DNA of 64,000 bases from Quillaja saponaria. Lineage: Eukaryota > Streptophyta > Magnoliopsida > Fabales > Quillajaceae. The stretch spans positions 1,240,001 through 1,304,000 of the forward strand of contig CM055611.1 in the NCBI GenBank assembly GCA_029379385.1. The letters are read 5' to 3'. Shown piece after piece: positions 1 through 11,814 of this stretch. The notes under the pieces were generated by a model. It saw only the letters and a program-made list of their open reading frames with translations. It had not been told where the DNA came from and did no database searches. Positions within the stretch are counted from its first letter, which is position 1, and each line of letters begins with the position of its first letter. Position numbers and translations under genes: made by a program.

Positions 1-28
1 GAAAACATGATAACAAAACACCACAGAC

Positions 29-3000
29 CTAGCACTGAATGGCATGATGGGGAATTTCTGATTGATTTCACTGAAAATGAACCTAGACGCTTTCATCTTC
101 AAGTGATAATTCTTGTCCACAGCTCTCTTATAGACAGTTGTCTGCTTCTCATCCAACAGTTTAGGCTGAAAATATGACAGAAAATGCATGAGGATCTAAA
201 TAAGAAATAAATTACCACACAAGTAGGTAGATCAAAATGGATAAATTACCTTGCCTTCTCCTGTGCTTGTAACTATATCGATAGCATAAACTTCATTCTC
301 CTCAAATTCTGCATCATCAACTCTCGTCTCTGGTGCAGAGGCACTCAACACTACCTTATTCCCATCTATCACAAATTGCTTCATCTGGTGACTAAGGACG
401 CCTTCTACAATCTTGCAGTCATAGGCAGCAGCAACCTTTTGTATAGCATCTGTCACATCCTTATTCTGCCAAAGAAACAATGATTTAATGAACAGATGGA
501 CATAATATGCCAACGATGAAATAAGAACAATTGAGTATGTATATAATTTAATAATTGGGTCATGGAACAAGCAATCGGGACCTTATTGTTGTAGAACAGT
601 CATTTATACAATAAGCACGGTATAATATCCACTATCCTAATAACACATTTAAACAAGCAATAACTTAAGCATTCTAAGAGATATCAAATGTTAGCTGAAA
701 TAATAAAATAATTTTCAAAGATTTAAATTTTTTTGTAAAGCCAGATAAGATGCCATATTAAGGCAAGACAGAGTGAAACATCTAAGCAAGATACTGTAGC
801 CTTCTTGACAAGAGCAACTCGTATAACTTCGAGATCAGTAAACCTCATTTTAACGAGAAACGGAAGAAAAAAGATATCTGAACCAGTTTAGAGATTCAAC
901 ATCTAAATCAAGAAAGCACGAGAATAATTTATAACTTCCAACAATAAATATCATGCCCTATCAGAGTAACTATGACAGAAACCTCACTTGGACAATTGTC
1001 CATAGCTTTTAACAAGTATTCATCATATAGGGTCACGGAACAATGACATGAACGTTTTTTAATAGCCTCCACCAGTATAAAGCTAAAATCCTTTACAAAG
1101 ATGTAGTAGATATAATTCACGTGGCAAGCAGAATGAGAGTAGTAGTAAGGAATAAAGATGGAACGGGTAACTTGTTTCCAAAGTAAAAAGTAAACCGATT
1201 GAGATGGACCAGACAAGAGACAGTGTGAAACATAAAGATGGAAGGAGAATGGAAGATTTTTAAGAACACTTTGAACAGAAGATTCATGGTTCTCTATCAG
1301 TGTAACTATGACAAAAGAGGCTTCATTGGAGTTTATCCATAGCCTATGAAAGTCTTCATCTTATAGAGAACGTATTTTAGAAAATGTAGAAAGAAAAGAA
1401 AAAGGGTTCCAATGAAGCATGCAAGCAAAATTATACAGTGATTAAGAGACCCAAAAGATTTCACTTTTTATTTGGGACAAAACCAAACAAAACATTAGAT
1501 GAAGTTTAAGCAGTAACCAATTACATTCTTCATCATGTAAAGGTAACAATGGACAATAACAATCTCAGATGGTAACTATTGTAGAGTATGCAAACAAACA
1601 GAAAAAACAAAAAACAAATGCAGCTGAACGGTAGAGCGACAACATGAACAAAACAATCAAGTAAGCCTCTGAGAAAAACTGGCTTAAATAAAATCACATC
1701 ATTAAAAGGCGAAGAAATAGACCAACCACAGCATAGATCAAACAGATGTTCTCTATCAGTGTAACTATGACAAAATGAGGCTTCATTGGAGTCCATCCAT
1801 AGCCCATTAAAGCTTACATCATATAGAGATCTGTACATGGGTAATGAAACAGCAAAATGGAAGAAAAAAATGCAACAGAATGATAGCGCGAGAACATAAA
1901 CAAAACAAAACAAGTAAGTATCTGAGAATAGACTGGCTTAAATAAAATCAAATCAACAAAGAGCCTAAGAAATAGACCAAACACATCATGGATCAAACAG
2001 GTAATCTCTGTCAGTGTAACTATGACAAAATGAGGCTTCATTGGAGTCCACCCATAGCCCATTAAAGTTTACATCATATAGAGATCTGTATAGGGGTAAC
2101 GAAAGTATTAGTTTGGTTAATGCAACTACTTGGCAAACAGTAGCCAAAAAGAAAACGAAAAATGAAACCAAGTCAAACAAAAAGAAACTAAGGAAAAGTT
2201 AGGGAAAAAGAATAAGACTATCCGAAAGCAACCAACAGGAAGGGAAAGCTAGAACATTGATTTCATGCCCACACCCCATGGGGTAGCATTAGAAACTAAT
2301 ACCAAATAACCCCCCTGAACCCAACTGAATAAAGAAAGAAATAAGATAAATCACCCTCATCATATTAAGTGATCTAATGTTGACCATATGGGTTATTAGT
2401 ATCAGCCATAGAAGGCAAGACAACAAGAGATTCCAATTATGGTCAAGCATGATATAGGTAACAGGGAAAAGAGGAAATCAATAAATAATTGATCACCTCG
2501 GCAAAGCCTTCACATTAGTTATTGAAATTTTTGAAGCCCTCCACTCGTTCCCCCTTCAGACAACTCTTTACCACAAACGGTAAAGGAGCTGTGGAAATGT
2601 GTGCAAGACTTGGCACTGGGATGAAGAAAGTAATGTCTGAATTGAATATGATCCAAAATATCCAAGGAAAAAAGCATTAAATGACTATGTTTATTCCCAC
2701 TAAGAATATAAAATCAAGTGTAATTTAATCATTGATCATAGGCAAAACATTAGACATAAAGGTCTAAGCAATGCCTCTCTGCTCAGCTTCCCTAGGCCTG
2801 TATTGGCATAAGTTAGTGCCACAGGACATTTTATGATGTAAGGGACAGAAGATTACAATAGCACCATGTTCACCATATGGGTTATTGGTATCAACCATAG
2901 AAAAAAAAAAACATGTCGACCAGAGAATCCCAACTATGGCCAAGCATGATATAGGCAACAGGGAAAAGAGGAAATCAACAAATCATCGATCACCTCGCCA

Positions 3001-4369
3001 AAGTTGCCTTGACTTTAGTTATTGAAATTGTTAAAGCCCTCCCCTGCATTCTCTTCAGAGAACTGCCTACTCTTTCCCTCAGAGTTAAGGAGCCGAAGAG
3101 ATATGCAGACGCTAGGAAATGAATGAAGAAAGTAATGTTTGAATTGAATATGATCCAAAATATCCAACCATAAAGCATTAAATGACTATGTTTATTGCTA
3201 CTTAGAATATAAAAACAAGTGGACTTAAATCATTGATCATAGGCTAAACATCATACACAGTGGTACAAACAACACCTCACTGACCGGCTTCCCTATGCCT
3301 GTCTAGGCATATGCAAGTGCCAAGTAGCAATGGATTATTAATAACAGCAACTAAGTCAACAAAAAATTACTAGATTTATCTACAACTTTATTACACCACT
3401 AAGATATTCTTTTTTACTTGCTAAAAAAATAATAACTTTAGTATGAAACTATGGGAAATATCAATGCAAAACATAACTAAATGCATACGTGCAACTCACA
3501 TTTTTCCCCGGCCTTACAAGCCTCAAAGCAACTTCGGCAGCTGTGTTAGCTGCTGCAATGACATCGGCTGCCCGCCCAGTAACTGGACCTTCCCGAATAA
3601 CATGAGTATGTGCCACAACAGCAATAAATCCATCTATATGACAGCCCAAATCACTGCAATCAATTGAATAAACCTATTATTAGCCACAATCTACCATTAC
3701 CAAACTGAATAACACATTTTCTATTGATTCATAACATGTGCTCTGAAAGCTTACATTTTCAATAAATCACCTTCTTCCAACACTGTCTCATCACTGGCAA
3801 GAGGAGAAAAATGGCAGACAGTATTGTTCACGGAAATGGAAGTTGGGAAGGCAACACCCCTTTCGATCTTCCTTTTGACATTCTTGTACATGTTGCCAGT
3901 TTGCCTTCATAAACAGACATAAAAATACATTTGAGTTTGAAATATAAAGCACATAATAAACAGTAATAATCTAACATAATGGAGCCAAAAAATAAGCGCT
4001 TACTCTCTGATATATGTGTCGCCCTTTTCACATAGGTCTACAATCTTCGCCTTCGGTTTACATTCTGATACAACTAAATGCAAAGCCTCTACAAAATTGA
4101 CCATTTTGTTTATCAATTTGGGTTTTTTTTTTTTTTAAAAAAACATTGAACAACAAAAGTACGAGAATAAGAAAAAAAATGATAATTTTAACAATAACCC
4201 AGATAAGCTATGTACCTAGTGCATCTAACAATTTAACGATATGACATTTGCTTATATATACAATATAGAGAAACATACTGTTAACGATCTCAGCTGCGCT
4301 CTTGTATTTGGTGACAACTTCAGGAGAACTGAGATCCAACTCCTTCTCCTCCCTTTCATCGTCCGACAT
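29..4369 (-). CDS. EBP1: ERBB3-binding protein 1 (EBP1/PA2G4-like), partial
   Basis: Joined exons (minus): 4279-4369, 4004-4088, 3755-3904, 3500-3653, 250-465, 29-165, continuing off the left edge after the donor at 27-28. Phases match at every junction and give 277 codons of a family usually near 390-400 residues. The start ATG (4367-4369) opens [13 protein letters not shown]. The exons then read the M24-peptidase (pita-bread) fold: a stretch around [36 protein letters not shown], then the region around [19 protein letters not shown] and [12 protein letters not shown]. From family knowledge, EBP1 proteins are catalytically inactive methionine-aminopeptidase homologues that bind RNA and ribosomes and control cell growth and organ size in plants. 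The intron at 466-3499 is unusually long at about 3 kb. A 5'-UTR intron is possible (donor GTGAGT near 4515, acceptor near 4402). The identification is firm; the 3' end lies outside the window. Confidence 0.95.
952..2103. repeat. Tandem array inside EBP1 intron, four diverged units
   Basis: A unit of about 85-100 bases recurs at about 952, 1286, 1744 and 1998. Each contains versions of GTGTAACTATGACAAAA, GGCTTCATTGGAGT, CCATAGCC and CATCATATAGAGA. The last two copies also share the preceding 100 bases (motif ACTGGCTTAAATAAAATCA), giving a 254-base period. The short ORFs read here on the minus strand are the same repeat translated several times and are not exons. Confidence 0.8.
2383..3340. 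repeat. Approximately 489-bp tandem duplication in EBP1 intron
   Basis: Copy 1 (about 2383-2871) and copy 2 (about 2872-3340) share, in order, ACCATATGGGTTATT, AAGCATGATATAGG, AACAGGGAAAAGAGGAAATC, GATCACCTCG, GAATTGAATATGATCCAAAA, AAAGCATTAAATGACTATG and a CTTCCCTA..GCCTGT block. The copies differ by scattered substitutions and small indels, so the duplication is not recent. Confidence 0.85.
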
Positions 4370-4620
4370 GGTTACCAAGCTTGCAAAATTTCTGAAACTT
4401 CTAAAACCCAGGAAAGAAAAATCTTCTTCAATTGTTTGTAGAAACAGAGACAGTTAAATAAAAACAATTACAATGGAACCCAATACTTTCTAAAGGTTGC
4501 AGAAGAACTCACTCTACTGGGTCTGAGAGACGGCGATGAAAGTTTTTCAGATAAATAGTTCACAAAAATTTAGGCAAATTGGTGAAGAGGCTAGAGGAAA
4601 CGAGGAGTGGCTCACTTCAA

Positions 4621-4716
4621 CTAGGGTTACAGGCTTAAAGGCTCACAAGATTACAGCCACAAGCAGCATTGGCTTATATAGGATTCTGCGTTATTACAAA
4701 CTCAGTGGTAGGGTTT
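4621..4716 (-). promoter_or_regulatory. EBP1 core promoter: TATA box and telo-boxes
   Basis: On the minus strand TATATAAG lies at 4673-4680. A telo-box AAACCCTA lies just upstream at 4709-4716, and a second AACCCTAG (4621-4628) falls near the expected transcription start or 5' UTR. Telo-boxes are typical of plant growth and ribosome-biogenesis genes, which suits EBP1. Motif positions are seen directly; function is inferred. Confidence 0.6.
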
Positions 4717-5367
4717 TTCCTTTTTATTTTTAAATTAATTTTCTTTAAATTTTCTTTTTCTTTTAATATGACATGCTTGAATATTAATTTGTGTAAGTAA
4801 CTTATATTTTTTGTAAATAATATATGTGACATTCTTTGCCATGCCAATGAAAAATATGTGTCAAATTTATCATGTCGAAAAGGAGAAAATTTATTCTATA
4901 AGTTACTCTTCAACATTTCATGTAAGAGATAATTTATGTGTTAAAATTATGGATACAAGTTTGGGATAGAAAATAATAGGAGGCGAAGCGTCATAATCAT
5001 AAGCACGTGGAATCCACTCATCATTTGAAAAAACGTTGTCGAGTTTTTAAAAAACTCATGTTAAGAATAATATACAAAAAATATAATATTAAGAAATAAA
5101 ATCATTATAAATATAACAAATCATAAATGAGAATTTATAATTCTCGAATTACTATTTCATTTAATGTGTTTTATTTTCAATGTATGATTAGAATTTTTGA
5201 ATGGGTGTCTCAAGAGCACTCACAAAGTGCAATAAATATAATTTTGAAAAATTAAAATTTTCTTAAAGTAACAACTATATTAAATATTACTGAAATCATA
5301 ATCAACAATCATAATTAATAATAAAAACTTTAATATTTATAAAATTCTAACAAGTACTATAAGGGCT

Positions 5368-5433
5368 CATGTTAGTTTAACCCAAATGATTATTAATTTT
5401 CATGTTAGTTTAACCCAAATGATTATTAATTTT
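5368..5433. repeat. 33-bp direct tandem duplication
   Basis: Two adjacent, essentially identical copies start at 5368 and 5401 and begin CATGTTAGTTTAACCCAAAT. The near identity suggests a recent event. The surrounding 4740-6240 is AT-rich intergenic DNA with homopolymer runs (e.g. poly-T at about 6213-6236) and no supported gene. Confidence 0.85.
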
Positions 5434-6477
5434 TTTTCGTAAGGCCCTAAAAATAAATATACATTATTTTCATGACTTGTTTGGCATTCCAAAGAATGAT
5501 GTGAGACTAAGATTTCAATTATGTATATGACTTTGCCTTTGTTGGTAGAAAAAAACTCAATAATTTTTAATGTGTTTAAATCTGTCTTTACTATCCACTC
5601 TGAGTGTCTTGACAGAGCTTGAGTTTTTTTTGGTTCATTCCAACAAAACTTACAAGCAGACAACTGATTACATTTAATGGCCCAAACACCAAACGGACCC
5701 TTAAAATTCGTTCTAATACACTTGATGAAATTTGGTGACTCATGGATGGGCTTGTTATAGCAGGTGGACTTAGGTTTTGACAATCTTATCATTGAATTAA
5801 AAGAGCTCATCTTATGTTGGTTTGTAATGAACCTATCGTTGATATTTAGTTCTTAAAACATTAATTGTCTTGGTTACCAAAATAAATAAAAGACTAAGAT
5901 TTCAAATTGCACATATATTCTAGTTGAACACATGTTAAATGTTTTATTACTTTGATTGTTAAACCATTTTTTGAATGGAAAGTTTAGCTCAAAGTTGTTT
6001 CATTTTTAATATGACTAACTACTCATGTTTTAAATATTAATTACACGTAAAATTAACTATCGATTTACTAATTTTCTTTTTTTGAGTTATTAGAAAATAC
6101 TATTGTTCAGTAGCATTTCTCTTTTCATAAATATGAGAACAATCCTTCTGTCTTTCAACTTTAAATTTAAGACCTTAAGAATGATGTGAGACTAATATTT
6201 AAAATTAATGATATTTTTTTTTTTTTTTTTTTTTTTAAGAATGTCACTTTTTTTGGTTTCCCGGTTTGGCAGACTCCTATTGGTTTTATTAATTAAAGTT
6301 TAAATAGTAGATAACAACAGAGACATAAAATCAAAATCTCTTAAAAGAACTTATCTGAAGATAAGTAAACAGGAAAAACTCTTCCCTTTACAGTAAAGAA
6401 AAACAAGAAAACAAGTGAACCAAAGCCAAGGAAGTGATACTAAGATGTCCATGAAAAGAAGATGCCCCATTTGGCTG

Positions 6478-6640
6478 GAAGGAAATCAACAAAAAACCTA
6501 TCCAAGCTTTAACATGAAACATAATAGTGAAAAAAGACATATCACAGTTATCAAATATATATTTGTTCCTAACTTTCCAAACCTCCCATAAAATGCAAAA
6601 GAAAACTATTATAGAAATGGAGATATGCAGCTAGAACGTC
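6478..6640 (-). mobile_element. Relic of plant LINE (non-LTR) 3' coding region
   Basis: Read on the minus strand, an open stretch encodes FFCILWEVWKVRNKYIFDN followed by about 30 more residues. The W.(I/V)WK.RNK pattern is typical of the C-terminal zinc-finger/RNase H-linked part of plant L1-type polyproteins. Upstream the frame shifts and stops appear, so only a fragment survives. This is a motif-level recognition, not an alignment. Confidence 0.4.
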
Positions 6641-7137
6641 AAGGGAGTCGTCATGACATTCTGTTTGGGTTTGACATAACTTACCTGGGAAAAAAAAATT
6701 GCATTCCCATATTTGTATGTAAATGATCATTTCTGTGAGTATATGTAAATTTTTTGAAAATACTCTTGTACGGAATTATAACAAATTGTGTACATAAATT
6801 TATACTTGTTTAACTAACATGTCCAATTTCAAAACAAGCAAATATATAACGTCACCCAACCTCATTCCTAACACTAATCCTAACTTGTGACTTCTCATCT
6901 GAAAAAATAGACAGAAGACAAATTGTGGTCAATTCTACAATACTCAGCCCTTCATGCTTAAACAAGTCAACAAAAGTTCATAAACACAGCTCCTACTGGT
7001 CAGTAAACATCATCCAACCTTCAATGCCGAAGTTGTCTTCATTCTTTCAAAAAATAATCAGCTCCAATGCAATTACTCTATGTCCAATCAGGTCTGCAAA
7101 TACAGCTCATTTTCAGACAAATAATAGTAGTTAGAAT

Positions 7138-7743
7138 TGTCACCCTCCCAATTAGGCAAAACATATATAAATTGCATGTCAGGGTGTTACGGGCTAACTT
7201 TGCTAGCATGCAAAGACATCGGTGTAGCACTTGTAGCCCCTCATGGGTAGCAAGTCAGCTTCTCCAATGCCTCTCGAGTGTCAACCCGCAAGACTAGGGC
7301 ACAACAACGTAAGCAAAAATGTAGCAAGAAAGCAAATATAACATTGTTTGCAAAAAAAGGGTTTCAACTTCTCATTAATTAAAAAATGATCAAAGTACAA
7401 TGCTAGCAAAATGCGAACGACATGTCCTCGACATGGCCTTAACATGGGCAAATGGCTTGGTGTAGGGGGAGTTACAAGCAACACCAAGGCCTTTGACACT
7501 CATCCGACAAGCTCGTATACAACTTTGAATTTTCTCACATTACACTCTCCTAAAGAGCATTTGGGCCAAAGTCCCTCTGGTAGGAGGAGACATCATTTTT
7601 CCCAGTTGTCAACAGTGACTTATTTATAAAAATATCATCATGTCATGACACATGTCATAACATATGCCTAGTTACTCACAATAGTGTCAAGACAAGGCAA
7701 GCGGCCATGTGCAACATGCACTGGAGAAGTTTTTATTGTGACA
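7138..7743. mobile_element. Possible solo LTR or LTR fragment
   Basis: The segment begins TGTCACCCTCC and ends TTATTGTGACA, giving 6-bp terminal inverted repeats TGTCAC/GTGACA with the TG..CA ends of an LTR. Its base composition is less AT-rich than the flanks. The flanking pentamers (agaat and taggg) do not match, so no target-site duplication supports it. It could also be another kind of repeat. Confidence 0.3.
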
Positions 7744-8738
7744 TAGGGGCACAAAACACCCAGACATTTGTTGAAATTTCATTTTTCCTTGACCTAAATC
7801 TATGTCTATTAGAATTTAACACATTGATCTTAATGTGAGTTCCATTAAGTGCACCAAGACAATTCTATTACAATCACAACATATAAAGTGTGAATTAATG
7901 TCTAAACTAAACAATTTATTTATAAAAACTATAATGTACTTATTAAACAACTAATTTACCTAAAATCACTTTCACCTATCATCATTGTCATTTATCTTCA
8001 GTAATAGGCTCTCTGGTTGTTTGAAGAGACATCATTTCTAGATGGTTTTAACAGTAGTTGTCATCATTTTCGGCATGTCTCTACTAAGGTTGTTGATATT
8101 TTTTTTTACGAGTCATGACGGTATTTGTTGTCATTTGTGGCATGCTGCAATGGTGATGTTCATCGTCTTAGTGAGTCTCGATGGGTCAATATTGGTAGCA
8201 ATGGATGGCAAATGACAGTGACAGTTGATGACGAGTGGATATGTTGTCATGGTTATCGCTAGCAACAGTATAGAAGAGGTGGTAGGTGAATGATGGCCAA
8301 CGATATAGCATTAGATTTCAACATAAATAGGTAGCTGTCAATATAAAAATTTATTTGAAATTGTAATTTTTATGATCTACCTAAACTAATTATAGATGAT
8401 ATTTTATTTTATAATTGTTTCAAGTAAGCAGTCTTAAACTCATTATCTGATTATCGTCCAAATAGTCTAGTACATTTTTGAAAGTTGTGGGCTAATACAC
8501 GTATAAAAGTAATTAGATAACGGGTTATACCCCATTTATAAGAAAGGCCCATTTCAAGGCCCAATGTCTACAAGGACCCAGAATGACCTATGGCTATGGA
8601 TAACAGGAAAAGACTCCAAAAAGTTTACAAGTTACCAAGCTTGAAGTCGTGTCATTCTCTTTCCTTTCACCACACCGTTTGTAACTGACAAAATCACATA
8701 TGTGGCATCTAACCACAACTTCACCACGTTCTTTTCTG
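7744..8738. other. Intergenic, no supported gene
   Basis: There are short ORFs only, none with a recognisable domain. The stretch 8040-8330 is richer in GT with repeated GTCAT/GATGG words and looks like old repeat DNA. The 3' end leads into the Em-gene promoter. Confidence 0.5.
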
Positions 8739-8807
8739 CCACGTGTAGCCAACCCACTATGGAGCCTAACTAGTACGTTAACAATTGTTGGTGATCTTCT
8801 ATAAAAA
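8739..8807 (+). promoter_or_regulatory. Em gene 1 promoter: ABRE/G-box and TATA box
   Basis: CCACGTGT at 8739-8746 is an ABRE-type G-box, followed by CTATAAAAA at 8799-8807, about 90 bases before the ATG. A nearby TTCACCACGTTC adds a second ACGT core. This arrangement suits an ABA- and ABI5-responsive seed-maturation gene. Motifs are seen; regulation is inferred. Confidence 0.6.
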
Positions 8808-8895
8808 CCCATAACCTCTCAACTTCAATTCGTATATAGCTGAGTTGCGAACTTGAAATTTGAATTGCGTAAAAACTGTTTGACAAATTGCTTGA

Positions 8896-9208
8896 ATGGC
8901 TTCAGGACAAGAGCGAGCTGAACTTGACGCCAAGGCAAGGCAGGGTGAGACAGTGATACCTGGTGGCACTGGTGGGAAGAGCCTTGAAGCTCAGGAGCAC
9001 CTTGCTGAAGGTAATAATTTAATTATATCATATTCCTCTGTGTGTTTGTTAATTTGGTTTTAATTATTTATATATGTGATGTGAAGGGAGGAGCCGAGGA
9101 GGGCAGACAAGGAGGGAGCAGCTGGGGAGAGAAGGGTACCAGGAGATGGGTCGTAAAGGTGGGTTGAGCACTACAGACAAATCTGGAGGAGGAAGGTGTT
9201 CAAATTGA
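8896..9208 (+). CDS. EM: Em-like group 1 LEA protein, C-terminus altered by frameshift
   Basis: Exon 1 is 8896-9010, the intron (GTAATA..GAAG) is 9011-9086, and exon 2 is 9087-9208; the product is 78 residues. It starts [20 protein letters not shown], continues [18 protein letters not shown] and carries one 20-residue group 1 motif ([20 protein letters not shown]). Group 1 LEA proteins are very hydrophilic seed proteins that protect cells during desiccation. After DKSGG the frame goes GRCSN-stop. The usual C-terminal tail ([13 protein letters not shown]) is still encoded, but in another frame at 9198-9239. Compared with the copy at 11.3 kb, a short out-of-frame deletion at about 9190 explains this. 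The promoter, start and splice sites look intact, so a shortened protein may be made. Confidence 0.82.
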
Positions 9209-10324
9209 TGAATCCAAGTTTAGGACCAAAAATAAGTGAAGCTACACAGTTAGTGCATGACCTCACCACTTCCATGGCCTTTCTGGTTAATAATTTGGTG
9301 CCGATGTAGGTTACTGTAAGCCATGTAGGGGTAATATGAATATCACGTAGCTGTTTAGATGTTGTAATTTTGGAGTCTTAAACAGTTTGTGGTTAATAGT
9401 ACCAATTGTATGTTTCTGTGTGGGTCTTTGTTGTATTGTACGGCCTTGGAAGTAATCTAATTTCTCTTTTTGGATAAAGAAAATTGTGTCCTTTTTATGT
9501 ATGTAAAATGTGAAAACAACAACAGAGAAAAGGCGATGAAACAGATTTTCAGAAGAAAAAATTCATTATATTATCATCATGCTGGAAAAACACCATGCCA
9601 ATAATAAGCATGCATGCATCTAATCAACAATATGATTCTGAACCTTTTTTTCTCTGGAAATTTGTAAGCTGGTGGAGGTCACCTAGAAACTTCAAAAGTA
9701 CCAGGTTTCATCTATGTTCTTTGCTAATACTTGTTAAATATGCTGGAGCGTATATATTTCAAAGTTTTGTTCTTTATTTATCAGAACCAGATTCTTTTCC
9801 AATAGGTGCTGATGAGTGAAAATATTTGATTTTTACGCATCCAAATGCCAAACAGGAAAACCACGTTGTAAGGATTTTTGATGGAGGAGGAAGTGTGGTT
9901 GTATAATTAGAATTAGACAAATTTGACTACTGACGAATTAAGATTTATTTTTAAACGAGTTGAAGTTTTGTTTTTTGTTTCTTTTTTTTGCAGGTTACTT
10001 GTCAAAATTTTTTTGATTGGAAATTATTTGTGTTATCTATAATATGATTAAATGTAAAATATGATACTAATTGTTATAATCACAGAACACGTTGGAAGTA
10101 ATTAGCCAATTTCTCAAAGGATCACATTCGGTCATAAAACAAAATAAGAGCCCAATTTGATTCCAGAAAGATACATCAAACTTCAAGGTGTGTCGCTCAG
10201 TTTAGTTTAACTACATACACTGTCAAGTAATTAATTTATCTTTTCAATTAAATTAAAAATAAATTAGAGGATTTATAATTTTCAAAAGTTTTGAAAGTCA
10301 AAGAAGGAATCTATTTTAGGCCCC

Positions 10325-10577
10325 AGTTTGGGCCATTGTTTAAAAAAAATATATAGATAAAAATATGGAGGAGGCAGCAAACTGCATGTAAACTTTTTTA
10401 TGAATAAATAAATTGGATATATATATATATTTTGATAATTTTTACATAAAAAATTTTTCAAATTTACAAATTATAATTTTTTCAAAGTTAATCAAACAAC
10501 ATAGTTGTATTTTTTACAACCATGACTGCAAATCATGGTTTACAAGTTACAACTAGAAACTAAACCAAACTGTTACT
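10325..10577. mobile_element. Possible small MITE between the two Em genes
   Basis: The left end has CAGTTTGGGCCATTGTTT, and the right end (AAACTAAACCAAACTG) reads CAGTTTGGTTTAGTTT on the other strand, giving imperfect terminal inverted repeats around an AT-rich 250-bp interior. The rest of 9240-10620 is AT-rich, with no gene beyond the 3' region of Em gene 1. No target-site duplication was established. Confidence 0.35.
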
Positions 10578-10690
10578 TAGCCAAAAAGATTGTCATATCC
10601 TTAAAATTTGGACTTATATATACGTGTCATTTGAATAACCAAGGTGATAAACAATGTGTCACCTTTCTGCCTGCACCACGATTTACCTAA

Positions 10691-10712
10691 ACGTACGTGT
10701 TTCAATGCATGG
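10691..10712 (+). promoter_or_regulatory. ABRE plus RY-type element upstream of Em copy 2
   Basis: ACGTACGTGT (10691-10700) contains an ABRE core and is followed by TGCATGG (10706-10712), an RY element core (CATGCA on the other strand) recognised by B3 factors of the ABI3/FUS3 class. This is the expected seed-maturation promoter grammar and suggests the copy was once, or still is, seed-expressed. Confidence 0.45.
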
Positions 10713-10934
10713 CTACTTCGGTGCTTACTCTGACTGCTCACCTCTCCTTCATTCACCTCATTCATTTATAAAATTAAATTAGAAATTATATTATAATAAT
10801 AACTCCATCTATATATATGCAGCTCTTGATGAATATTCTGGAGCATGCAGAGAAGTTTTCATTACAGACTACAGTAATAGTAAAAGAAATCAGTTTGTTT
10901 CGAAGTAAAGCTAACAATTGTGAAAGATTAATTA

Positions 10935-11367
10935 ATAGCATCAGCAAAAGAACGAGAAGAACTGGGCGCCAGGGCAAGACAGGGGGAGACTGTTGTTCCT
11001 GGTGGCACTGGTGGACAAAACCTTGAAGCTCAAGAACACCTTGCTGAAGCCAACAAAAAACTTAATATATTATTATTTTTTGGCATTGCCTTTGTTTAAA
11101 TATGATAGTGATTGTGATTGTGATTGTGATTTGGATTGAATAGGAAGAAGCCGAGGTGGGCAAACAAGGAAGGAGCAGCTAGGCAGTGAGGGGTACCCTG
11201 AGAGGGGAAGCCAAGGAGGACAGACTAGGAAGGAGCAGATTGGAACACAAGGGTACCAGGAGATGGGCCGGAAAGGTGGCCTGAGCACTATGGACAAGTT
11301 TGGAGGAGAACGAGCAGCCGAGGAAGGAATTCAAATCGATGAGTCCAAGTATAAGACGTCCACATAA
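10935..11367 (+). pseudogene. Second Em-like group 1 LEA copy, start and 5' splice site lost
   Basis: The exon 1 equivalent at 10935-11049 is 115 nt, exactly as in copy 1, and encodes ASAKEREELGARARQGETVV and [17 protein letters not shown]. The expected ATG is ATA, with an in-frame TAA just upstream. The expected donor after CTTGCTGAAG reads CCAAC instead of GTAAT. Exon 2 (11144-11367, acceptor GAATAG) is intact: it has two 20-residue group 1 motifs ([20 protein letters not shown] and [20 protein letters not shown]) and a normal acidic tail ending DESKYKTST. The 5' half is therefore broken while the 3' half is preserved, the reverse of copy 1. An upstream exon supplying another ATG cannot be excluded (possible acceptor AATTAATAG at 10929-10937), hence moderate confidence in pseudogene status. 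Confidence 0.7.
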
Positions 11368-11814
11368 TTAAGTGTTCTTCTTCATCACCTTCAACACCGG
11401 TTCCAAAATCGGACCGATCTGTGTGAGACGTCGTTTTGATCAGTTGGTACTTGGTAGTTGTAGTATGGAGGTTTTGTTAATTAGTAGCCAAGTAGACTTG
11501 CATGTAGAAGTTTATCAAAGAAGATCAGGCATGTTATTACTTGTTAGGTCAAATTATCAGTTTAGTAGTGCTTTTTTGAACATTAATGTAGAGATTAGTT
11601 TTTTTTGTCAAATATTATTTACATCAATTCTACAAATCAAGTTAGAAGGAATTTCTCAATTCAGCTAAGCTATTAACTATGAATAATATTATAAATTCAA
11701 ATATTCATATGTTAAGTGGGACTGACAATTTAGAAATAATAAGAAAATTTCAAAAAATAATAATGAATATTATAGAAAAAATTGAGAATATTTTTCACTG
11801 TTATATATATAATG

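Noticed and set aside
1533..2180. Overlapping minus-strand ORFs with repeated similar peptides
   Set aside because: The similarity between them (e.g. SLYDV.FNGLW) comes from the tandem DNA repeat in the EBP1 intron.
5400..5810. 136-codon minus-strand ORF
   Set aside because: No recognisable domain. It overlaps the 33-bp tandem repeat and AT-rich DNA, and codon content looks random; it may be a chance frame or a decayed repeat.
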